Of a stretch of 64,000 nt of DNA, positions 12,901 through 24,900 are shown in pieces. The notes beneath the pieces are model-generated. The model was not told where the DNA came from, ran no database searches, and was given only the letters and a program-made list of their open reading frames with translations. Source of the DNA: Bolinopsis microptera (Eukaryota > Ctenophora > Tentaculata > Lobata > Bolinopsidae); NCBI RefSeq assembly GCF_026151205.1, contig NC_087075.1, positions 1,543,911 through 1,607,910 on the forward strand. Reading direction: 5' to 3'. The position numbers and the translations under genes are program-made. The first letter of the stretch is position 1. The number at the start of each line of letters is the position of its first letter.

Positions 12901-15900
12901 GTGTAGAGTGTAGAGTGTAGAGTGTAGAGTGTAGAGTGTAGAGTGTAGAGTGTAGTGTAGAGTGTAGAGTGTAGAGTGTAGAGTGTAGAGTGTAGAGTGT
13001 AGAGTGTAGAGTGTAGAGTGTAGAGTGTAGAGTGTAGAGTGTAGAGTGTAGAGTGTAGAGTGTAGAGTGTAGAGTGTAGAGTGTAGAGTGTAGAGTGTAG
13101 AGTGTAGAGTGTAGAGTGTAGAGTGTAGAGTGTAGAGTGTAGAGTGTAGAGTAGCAATACTACCAGGAAAACTTTTTTCGAGAATCAAATTGGATCATAA
13201 TTTGGATTTAATGAAAAAATTACTTGAATCTTTATGTAATTTTCAATCAGGTTTTTACACAAAGTTACTGATAGTTCCAGCGGTTGTTGGTAGCATTGTC
13301 TTCGCCTACGATATCTACTCCATCATCGGCAACGAAGTTGTGTAAGTTATAAACTTTTCATACAAATTGAACTCTCCCGATCTAGATTAAAATTGATTAA
13401 ATGTCATTGATTATTGTGCTTCCAAAGAATTTGCACGTTCTCATAAAGTACTGAGGTTTAACTGTTAAGTGGCATATTTTCATTTTATTAAAAAATGTGC
13501 TAAGTGGGAATTATTACATCATTGATATCCAAAAAAGGTATACAATTTTCATTTTTGGCACCAATGACAACTCAAAATGCTAACTTAAAATAAACTTAAA
13601 ATAAAGCAACATAATTCTGGTTACAGAGACGACTTCTGTAACTCCACATATAACCTATACGGGGCAGCTGATATCAGGAGCAGAAGGCTGTGCTCCCTGT
13701 GTGACAAATGCAGGGAAGTCAATGCCACCTCTCACTGCCTCAAGTTCACTGTGAGTCTCTGTCCGAGTGCCGTCATAGTGACGTCACTGCTTCTGTCACA
13801 GTGACGTCACTGCTTCTATCAATGTGCGGTTACTGCTTCTATCAATGTGCGCCTCTACATGTTCTTAATCCAGCAGCTGAACACAGTGGCGTAACAAAGT
13901 GCCCCGCCGACCCCGCTGTGCGGGGGGGGGGGGGGGGGGCGTTTCGCTCTAGAAACACCCTTGTTTAGAGATTTTACCGGTGTATCCTCTAAATTCATCT
14001 AATTTGTTCAATTTTAGGGAGGGGCGCCAAAAGGGGAGGGGGCGCCAACAGGGGGCGCCTTTTCAGCGGGGGGGGGGGGGGGGGGGGGCGCCAACAAGCA
14101 ACGTTACGCCACTGGCTGAACATGGTTCTGTGTGAGGGGGTGTGGTTTCTGTAAGGGTGGAATTCTATTGTTACATTCTTTCGGCAGAATCACATGGAGC
14201 TGTGCCGCATTTCAGGGGTACAGTGCCGAATATTGCTTCTATACCTGGGCGTTGCTGCTCTGTCATACTTACAGTTTACTTACAGTTTATTTACAGTTTA
14301 CTTACAGTTTACTTACAGTTTACTTACAGTTTACTTACAGTTTACTTACAGTTTACTTACAGTTTACTTACAGTTTACTTACAGTTTACTTACAGTTTAC
14401 TTACAGTTTACTTACAGTTTACTTACAGTTTACTTACAGTTTACTTACAGTTTACTTACAGTTTACTTACAGTTTACTTACAGTTTACTTACAGTTTACT
14501 TACAGTTTACTTACAGTTTACTTACAGTTTACTTACAGTTTACTTACAGTTTACTTACAGTTTACTTACAGTTTACTTACAGTTTACTTACAGTTTACTT
14601 ACAGTTTACTTACAGTTTACTTACAGTTTACTTACAGTTTACTTACAGTTTACTTACAGTTTACTTACAGTTTACTTACAGTTTACTTACAGTTTACTTA
14701 CAGTTTACTTACAGTTTACTTACAGTTTACTTACAGTTTACTTACAGTTTACTTACAGTTTACTTACAGTTTACTTACAGTTTACTTACAGTTTACTTAC
14801 AGTTTACTTACAGTTTACTTACAGTTTACTTACAGTTTACTTACAGTTTACTTACAGTTTACTTACAGTTTACTTACAGTTTACTTACAGTTTACTTACA
14901 GTTTACTTACAGTTTACTTACAGTTTACTTACAGTTTACTTACAGTTTACTTACAGTTTACTTACAGTTTACTTACAGTTTACTTACAGTTTACTTACAG
15001 TTTACTTACAGTTTACTTACAGTTTACTTACAGTTTACTTACAGTTTACTTACAGTTTACTTACAGTTTACTTACAGTTTACTTACAGTTTACTTACAGT
15101 TTACTTACAGTTTACTTACAGTTTACTTACAGTTTACTTACAGTTTACTTACAGTTTACTTACAGTTTACTTACAGTTTACTTACAGTTTACTTACAGTT
15201 TACTTACAGTTTACTTACAGTTTACTTACAGTTTACTTACAGTTTACTTACAGTTTACTTACAGTTTACTTACAGTTTACTTACAGTTTACTTACAGTTT
15301 ACTTACAGTTTACTTACAGTTTACTTACAGTTTACTTACAGTTTACTTACAGTTTACTTACAGTTTACTTACAGTTTACTTACAGTTTACTTACAGTTTA
15401 CTTACAGTTTACTTACAGTTTACTTACAGTTTACTTACAGTTTACTTACAGTTTACTTACAGTTTACTTACAGTTTACTTACAGTTTACTTACAGTTTAC
15501 TTACAGTTTACTTACAGTTTACTTACAGTTTACTTACAGTTTACTTACAGTTTACTTACAGTTTACACCCGCTATACCTAGTTATACTATCTACATGTGC
15601 TGCACTGTACCTCCGCCAATATCTATATGCCAATTGCATCATACTGCTACGCTTAATAGAGCTAATAGAGGGTGACAAGTGACGTCACGCACCACGTTTT
15701 ATGACGTCACACACCACGTGTTATGACGTCACGCACCACGTTTTATGACGTCACGCACCACGTTTTATGACGTCACACACCACGTGTTATGACGTCACAC
15801 ACCACGTGTCATACTGCTACGCTAAATAGAGCTAATTCCTTAATCTTCTCTAAAACTGCAACTAAACGCTTGTTGGAGTGTAAACAAGGTGCTTGTAGCC

Positions 15901-18900
15901 GGGGGATGACATTTTAACCATTATTTGATGGGAATTTTAACCTTATGAATAGCTGCATGATCATGCTAAAACTTGGTGTTTTGATGATCAGGAAAGTCAC
16001 TATCGGTATTCACCTAAAATGATCAGATCGTCATCTCCCCAACATGGTACTTTTAAGGAATTGTTATAGTTATGGTAGAAACTTAAATTAAGATGTGAAA
16101 TTGGTAAAAAATAGTGTTACATGAAATATCATCATAACTTAAAAAGTAAACGACTTAAAGCTTCCAAACTATCATACGCCCTCAGAAATTTGATGATTGC
16201 GAGATTTTAATGGGGTCCTTGACCACGAAACTTCCATCGGGAGCCGAGATACGAAATTTCATCCAACCGTGTATTGCGATTCAATATTTGCAGGATCAAA
16301 ACGACTAAATTCATATAAAATTAAGCCTGACAATGTGCTGGACATTATGGCTTGTTAACGATGTGGAGAAGGTACCATGATAACCGTGGTACCATGGTTA
16401 CCATGGTAGCATGGTTACCATGGTTACCATGGTTACCATGGTTACCATGGTTACCGTGGTACCATGGTAACACTGTTATCTGGAACTCATTTCCTGTTCA
16501 ACTCCAGGGGAGGTGTTTGTGAAGAAGACACTTCCGGGGCTCTGATGTGTTCAGCGTGTGATAGGTGTATTGATGAACCTCTTGCTATGTACTGCTTCTC
16601 TACCTATGTGAGTGGTTCTGCAGTCTTATATGCAGAGGATAAACTGTGAAACTGTTTCACTAAAATGCAGGGGATAAAGCAAACTGTTTCACTAAAATGG
16701 CACGACTGCCCGGACTGCAGCATTTCACCATTTAGTTTTGTAGTGGTGGTGTACTACTGATCAGTTCACTGATTCACTACAAGAGTATTATCAAAGTAGG
16801 AGTGATCATTAGTTCCTCAGCGCAGCTTATTCGATCGTTAGCATTTATTCAAAAGCAAATCGGCAAAAATCCTATTTAAATTTATCCAAACAAAAAAGCA
16901 CGGCGGTTTATTGGATAAAATGCATTCCCTTCCCGGGAACATATAACAAATACCTTTTGTCACAAAGCCGTACAAACATGAACACTTGAACGCAAACCTA
17001 AAACGCTTCCTTCCTTGTATTGCCCCAACTCAGCAATATAATAGCGCTACCTCAGTGACGCGGTGTGACGTCACAACTCAGCAATATAATAGCGCTACCT
17101 CAGTGACGCGGTGTGCGATGAAAACAGCAGCAATACTGAAGCGCACTGTGACGTCACTGTGTCTCACTGTGACGTCACTGTGACGTCACAACTCAGCAAT
17201 ATAATAGCGCTACCTCAGTGACGCGGTGTGCCTCACTGTGACGTCACTGTGACGTCACAACTCAGCAATATAATAGCGCTACCTCAGTGACGCGGTGTGT
17301 CTCACTGTGACGTCACTGTGACGTCACAACTCAGCAATATAATAGCGCTACCTCAGTGACGCGGTGTGCCTCACTGTGACGTCACTGTGACGTCACAACT
17401 CAGCAATATAATAGCGCTACCTCAGTGACGCGGTGTGCGATGAAAACAGCAGCAATACTGAAGCGCACTGTGACGTCACTGTGTCTCACTGTGACGTCAC
17501 TGTGACGTCACAACTCAGCAATATAATAGCGCTACCTCAGTGACGCGGTGTGTGATGAAAACAGCAGCAATACTGAAGCGCACTCCCCAATATGCCCGGC
17601 TTGTGATGAAGAGTGTGACGTCACTGTGTCTCACTGTGACGTCACTGTGACGTCACAACTCAGCAATATAATAGCGCTACCTCAGTGACGTCACTGTGAC
17701 GTCACAACTCAGCAATATAATAGCGCTACCTCAGTGACGCGGTGTGTGATGAAAACAGCAGCAATACTGAAGCGCACTCCCCAATATGCCCCGCTTGTGA
17801 TGAAGAGTGTGATATCGTGGACCTCAAATCATTTTGTAATCTATTTATGGTGAGAGGCGTGATATGGAATGATCAGTTTAACTGCATGAGTGGTCTGGAG
17901 TGCATTAAGTTTGATGTTTTTATATTTTATTTCATCGTTTTGCATCTCTTGTTTATTTATATCTCTTGTTTCAGATGCATGGTTTGATTTGTTCCGTTTT
18001 TAGTTATAAACCGTTCAGGACTGCTTTGCAGAAGCAGCTTGGTAAATTCCACAGGTTATAATTATAGTTATGCTAATCCAAACGGAAACAGATTTAGTGG
18101 TTTTCTTCGCTGTCGAGTTGAATATCTATTCCTAAGGAATAGTGTTCCTTTTTAAAAGTTCCTGTTTTTTAAACCTCTCCAACATATTATAACTATAAGG
18201 GTGAAATCTGAACACTAAGAGTGATGTCTTTATAACCTTTGTTATTCATTATGCTGAAATTGCCCGATTTTCGATTCCAATGCAGGAGCTGTAGCACGCA
18301 TGAATCTTCATTGCATTATATCCTTATGATTTCATGTATTATTTCCTTATGATTTCATGTATTATTTCCTTGTGCATTGTGATTTCCGTATTATTTGAAG
18401 AAATGAGCTATTAAATTTGAAAACCTGGAAAAATTTTCATGAAATCGAAATTATGATATCAATTTTTTGTGATATGAAAATCTTCCTTAGCGTTTGACAT
18501 TAATTATTTACAGGTGGCGAACGCGTTTAATAACGGGGGTTCAGTATTCTTTGCAATATTCATCTCCTTTTGTTACAGGTGGCGAACGCGTTTAATAACG
18601 GGGGTTCGGTATTCTTTGCAATATTCATCTCCTTTTGTTACAGGTGGCGAACGCGTTTAATAACGGGGGTTCAGTATTCTTTGCAATATTCATCTCCTTT
18701 TGTTACAGGTGGCGAACGCGTTTAATAACGGGGGTTCAGTATTCTTTGCAATATTCATCTCCTTTTGTTACAGGTGGCGAATGCGTTTAATAACGGGGGT
18801 TCAGTATTCTTTGCAATATTCATCTCCTTTTGTTACAGGTGGCGAACGCGTTTAATAACGGGGGTTCGGTATTCTTTGCAATATTCATCTCCTTTTGTTA

Positions 18901-21900
18901 CAGGTGGCGAATGCGTTTAATAACGGGGGTTCAGTATTCTTTGCAATATTCATCTCCTTTTGTTACAGGTGGCGAACGCGTTTAATAACGGGGGTTCAGT
19001 ATTCTTTGCAATATTCATCTCCTTTTGTTACAGGTGGCGAACGCGTTTAATAACGGGGGTTCAGTATTCTTTGCAATATTCATCTCCTTTTGTTACAGGT
19101 GGCGAACGCGTTTAATAACGGGGGTTCAGTATTCTTTGCAATATTCATCTCCTTTTGTTACAGGTGGCGAACGCGTTTAATAACGGGGGTTCAGTATTCT
19201 TTGCAATATTCATCTCCTTTTGTTACAGGTGGCGAACGCGTTTAATAACGGGGGTTCAGTATTCTTTGCAATATTCATCTCCTTTTGTTACAGGTGGCGA
19301 ACGCGTTTAATAACGGGGGTTCAGTATTCTTTGCAATATTCATCTCCTTTTGTTACAGGTGGCGAACGCGTTTAATAACGGGGGTTCAGTATTCTTTGCA
19401 ATATTCATCTCCTTTTGTTACAGGTGGCAAACGCGTTTAATAACGGGGGTTCAGTATTCTTTGCAATATTCATCTCCTTTTGTTACAGGTGGCAAACGCG
19501 TTTAATAACGGGGGTTCAGTATTCTTTGCAATATTCATCTCCTTTTGTTACAGGTGGCGAACGCGTTCAATAACGGGGGTTCAGTATTCTTTGCAATATT
19601 CATCTCCTTTTGTTACAGGTGGCGAACGCGTTCAATAACGGGGGTTCAGTATTCTTTGCAATATTCATCTCCTTTTGTTACAGGTGGCGAACGCGTTTAA
19701 TAACGGGGGTTCAGTATTCTTTGCAATATTCATCTCCTTTTGTTACAGGTGGCGAACGCGTTTAATAACGGGGGTTCAGTATTCTTCGCAATATTCATCT
19801 CCTTTTGTTACAGGTGGCGAACGCGTTTAATAACGGAGGTTCAGTATTCTTTGCAATATTCATCTCCTTTTGTTACAGGTGGCGAACGCGTTTAATAATG
19901 GGGGTTCAGTATTCTTTGCAATATTCATCTCCTTTTGTTACAGGTGGCGAACGCGTTTAATAACGGGGGTTCAGTATTCTTTGCAATATTCATCTCCTTT
20001 TGTTACAGGTGGCGAATGCGTTTAATAACGGGGGTTCAGTATTCTTTGCAATATTCATCTCCTTTTGTTACAGGTGGCGAATGCGTTTAATAACGGGGGT
20101 TCAGTATTCTTTGCAATATTCATCTCCTTTTGTTACAGGTGGCGAACGCGTTTAATAATGGGGGTTCAGTATTCTTTGCAATATTCATCTCCTTTTGTTA
20201 CAGGTGGCGAACGCGTTTAATAACGGAGGTTCAGTATTCTTTGCAATATTCATCTCCTTTTGTTACAGGTGGCGAACGCGTTTAATAACGGGGGTTCAGT
20301 ATTCTTTGCAATATTCATCTCCTTTTGTTACAGGTGGCGAATGCGTTTAATAACGGGGGTTCAGTATTCTTTGCAATATTCATCTCCTTTTGTTACAGGT
20401 GGCGAACGCGTTTAATAACGGGGGTTCAGTATTCTTTGCAATATTCATCTCCTTTTGGTGTGAGTCTGCTTTAAGATTTAATTATATTTGTATTTATGAT
20501 TCCATATTTGCACCGTGTACCAATATTTATTTGGGAAAAACTGTGCAAGGAAAATATTTGGCTTTAAATTTCGAAGACATGAATGATGATCGGATTCAAA
20601 GGATTGTTCCTAAAACAATTACTATACTCTAAACGCATACACAATAAGTTCGCTCTTCTCAAATAAGAACAAAGTTAATTAACGATTTACCATTAATTTA
20701 CCGTTAATTAACGATTTACCCGAGCTACAAATTACATGTCTGATGTTTCAATAATTAATTAATTACAAAACCATCAGCTGCGTTCTTCCTGGAGTTCTGG
20801 AAACGCTACCAGATAACTTTAGCGTTCCTCTGGAGCAAAGCTGACTTTACGGACGCCCAGGAACCGGCCAGACCTGAATATGCGGTCACGTGCGAGGAGG
20901 ACGACGTCAGGTATGAGCAACAATAGTAGGGGGAGGGGGTTCTACTTCAACAATAGTAGGGGGAGGGGGTTCTACTTCAACAATAGTATGGGGAAGGGGT
21001 TCTACTTCAACAATAGTAGGGGGAGGGGGTTCTACTTCAACAATAGTAGGGGGAGGGGGTTCTACTTCACTAATAGTAGGGGGAGGGGGTTCTACTTCAA
21101 CATTAGTAGGGGGAGGGGGTTCTACTTCAACAATAGTAGGGGGAGGGGGTTCTACTTCAACATTAGTAGGGGGAGGGGGTTCTACTTCAACAATAGTAGG
21201 GGGAGGGGGTTCTACTTCAACAATAGTAGGGGGAGGGGGTTCTACTTTAACAATAGTAGGGGGAGGGGTTCTACTTCAACAATAGTAGGGGGATGGGGTT
21301 CTACTTCAACAATAGTAGGGGGAGGGGGTTCTACTTCAACAATAGTAGGGGGAGGGGGTTCTGCTTCAACAATAGTAGGGGGAGGGGGTTCTACTTCAAC
21401 AATAGTAGGGGGAGGGGGTTCTACTTCAACAATAGTAGGGGGAGGGGGTTCTACTTCAACAATAGTAGGGGGAGGGGGTTCTACTTCAACAATATTAGGG
21501 GGGAGGGGGTTCTACTTCAACAATAGTAGGGGGAGGGGTTTCTACTTAACAATAGTAGGGGGAGGGGGTTCTACTTCAACAATAGTAGGGGGAGGGGGTT
21601 CTACTTCAACAATAGTAGGGGGAGGGGGTTCTACTTCAACAATAGTAAGGGGAGGGGGTTCTACTTCAACAATAGTAGGGGAGGGGGTTCTACTTTAACA
21701 ATAGTAGGGGGAGGGGGTTCTACTTCAACAATAGTAGGGGGAGGGGTTTCTACTTTAACAATAGTAGGGGGAGGGGGTTCTACTTCACTAATAGTAGGGG
21801 AAGGGGTTCTACATCAACAATAGTGGGGGGAGGGGGTTCTACTTCAACAATAGTAGGGGGAGGGGTTCTACTTCAACAATAGTAGGGGGAGGGGGTTCTA

Positions 21901-24900
21901 CTTCAACAATAGTAGGGGGAGGGGGTTCTACTTCAACAATAGTAGGGGGAGGGGGTTCTACTTCAACAATATTAGGGGGAGGGGGTTCTACTTCAACAAT
22001 AGTAGGGGGAGGGGGTTCTACTACAACAATAGTAGGGGGAGGGGGTTCTACTTCAACAATAGTAGGGGAGGGGGTTCTACTTCAACAATAGTAGGGGGAG
22101 GGGGTTCTACTTCAACAATAGTAGGGGGAGGGGGTTCTACTTCAACAATAGTAGGGGGAGGGGGTTCTACTTCAGTAATAGTAGTCAGCTAATTGACTGT
22201 ATAGTACTGACTACTGATTATGTTGGATTTAACTTTCAATGTTTCAGGTTTAATCCGATCACGTTACGATTTGAGCCGTACCGAGAGCCGAGTATTTTCA
22301 AAACTATCACAGCTGTATCTGTTGTCATCATCACAGTAAGTGGGAAATGGTTTTGGGTTCTACTAATATATCCTATTTTTACACCCACAAATCTAATATT
22401 CTGCTTCACACTGGACTAAATCTAATATTCTGCTTCACAGTTCACACTGGACTAAATATAATTTTCTGCTTCACACTGGACTAAATATAATATTCTGCTT
22501 CACACTGGACTAAACTGTGAATATTTTCAGGTTATTGTAGTCATTATAACCCTGATCTCTATCATTATCTACAAAATAGCGGTGTACTCTATATTCGACC
22601 ACATGTCTAACGGAAGCCTGAAACCCTACGCTGCTACGTTATCATCTGTCTCAGGGTCTATACTACAACTTATAGCCATTACCGTCCTATCTCAGGTATA
22701 CTACTCTTCTTTTGTGTGTTTTTGTTTATTTATAAATAAAATCAGTGTTGAAAAAAACCATTTCAACTTGACATGGTTGTATGATAGTTGATTAATTTGA
22801 AATGGAGTTTCAAGAAATCAGCGACTCTTCAGTCCTGTTCACTATATCTGCAATCTAAAATATGCTATCTCAATGCAGGTCTATGCTTGGTTGGCGGAGA
22901 AGATCACTCTTTGGGAAAATTATCGAACAGAAACTGAATTCCAGAACAATCTGACTGTTAAAAGATTTATCTTTGAGTTTTTTAATTACTACGGCTCATG
23001 TTTCTACATCGCATTTGTCAAGGGAAAGTAAGTTGAGCTTCTGATAGAAGTTACTATTAAATCCTTTGTAGCTTAACAATGCTGATTAATGTTTATCTGA
23101 TCAACTATATTTAGCGGCTTCAAAAACTGTGAAATAGTCGTATCAAAAGCATTTGTACTGTTTAGCGTTTTAAAAAAAAATCAAATTGTGAGATAAACTT
23201 CTCTAACAGTATTTAACACGCGAAACCTCTCAGTTTCGCTGGTACTCAGTATTTAACACGTTACCTCTCAGTTTCGCTTGTACTCAGTATTTAACACGTG
23301 ACCTCTCAGTTTCGCTGGTATTTAACACGTTACCTCTCAGTTTCGCTTGTACTCAGTATTTAACACGTGACCTCTCAGTTTCGCTGGTATTTAACACATG
23401 ACCTCTCAGTTTCGCTGGTACTCAGTATTTAACACGTGACCTCTCAGTTTCGCTGGTGTTTAACACATGACCTCTCAGTTTCGCTGGTACTCCGTACAAC
23501 TACACGCGGATATTCGGAATACGTTTGGACACGTGTGGTCCTGGTGGGTGTCTAGGAGAGTTAGCTGAGAACTTGGCCATTATCTTCCTTGGTAAACAGA
23601 TCATGAACAACTTCCAGGAACTCCTCATACCTATGATGAAGAGCTGGTGGTCACGGAGAAAGTCTAATCAATATCAGGTCAGTTGATTATTGATTCTCTA
23701 TTTATTAATCCATAAAAATTATACATTCTTCTCTAAACACAATAAAGTTTGTCTACTGAGATGAAGGACAGTTCAAAGTAATCAAACCAAACTCTCACCA
23801 AGTCTGGCACAAATAAAGAACAAATATCAATATCAATGACCAATAAAACCCTCACACAGTCGGGTACTGATAAAGAACAGATATCAATATCCATGACCAA
23901 TAAAACTCTCACATAGTCGGGTACTGATAAAGAACAGATATCAATATCCATGACCAATAAAACCCTCACACAGTCGGGTACTGATAAAGAACAGATATCA
24001 ATATCCATGACCAATAAAACTCTCACATAGTCGGGTACTGATAAAGAACAGATATCAATATCCATGACCAATAAAACTCTCACACAGTCGGGTACTGATA
24101 AAGAACAGATATCAATATCCATGACCAATAAAACTCTCACACAGTCGGGTACTGATAAAGAACAGATATCAATATCCATGACCAATAAAACTCTCACATA
24201 GTCGGGTACTGATAAAGAACAGATATCAATATCCATGACCAATAAAACTCTCTCACAGTCGGGTACTGATAAAGAACAGATATCAATATCCATGACCAAT
24301 AAAACTCTCTCACAGTCGGGTACTGATAAAGAACAGATATCAATATCCATGACCACACCATGGGAGGCTGATAACGATCTGGCTGAGCAGGAGAACCTTT
24401 TCCCAGAGTACTTGGAAATGGGTGGGTTCTTTTACTTTAACTGATTTTTAGTGATTGCTTCATTACTAATTTTAATGTTTACTCAACTAAACACCAATTT
24501 TTAACTGATTTTGAATTTTCTTAAGATAACTTTAAGCTCCACATTGAGTACTACAACGATAACTTATTTTCAGTTATTCAGTACGGTTTCGCAACAATGT
24601 TTGTTGTTGCTTTCCCTGTAGCCCCACTATTTGCTCTCATAAATAACGTGGTGGAGATTAGACTTGATGCTAAGAAATACACAGAACTACTCAAGAGACC
24701 AATACCTATCAACTGCATGAGTATAGGTATGTAATACCATATAAGGGCATCACGTGATACTGCAACTACCATATTAGGGCATCACGTGATACTGCAACTA
24801 CCATATTAGGGCATCACGTGATACTGCAACTACCATATTAGGGCATCACGTGATACTGCAACTACCATATTAGGGCATCACGTGATACTGCAACTACCAT

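Noticed and set aside
12498-13188. Minus-strand open frames of about 220 codons rich in LYTLHST
   Set aside because: They are products of the 7-bp GAGTGTA microsatellite in intron 13.
14132-15682. Three overlapping open frames of about 480-516 codons
   Set aside because: They are the three readings of the 11-bp ACTTACAGTTT repeat plus short flanks, with no protein-like composition.
17713-17734. Use of the CTCAG at 17708-17712 as the exon 15C acceptor
   Set aside because: In the frame set by exon 14 it reads into TGA at once. The AG at 17733-17734 gives the conserved loop.
20880-21698. 272-codon frame with NNSRGRGFYF repeats
   Set aside because: It begins inside exon 17 in another frame and reads the 30-bp intron minisatellite. 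It resembles an RGG protein only by repetition.
23733-24356. Minus-strand 207-codon frame of repeated MDIDICSLSVPDC
   Set aside because: It is the reverse strand of the 57-bp exon 22 acceptor array.
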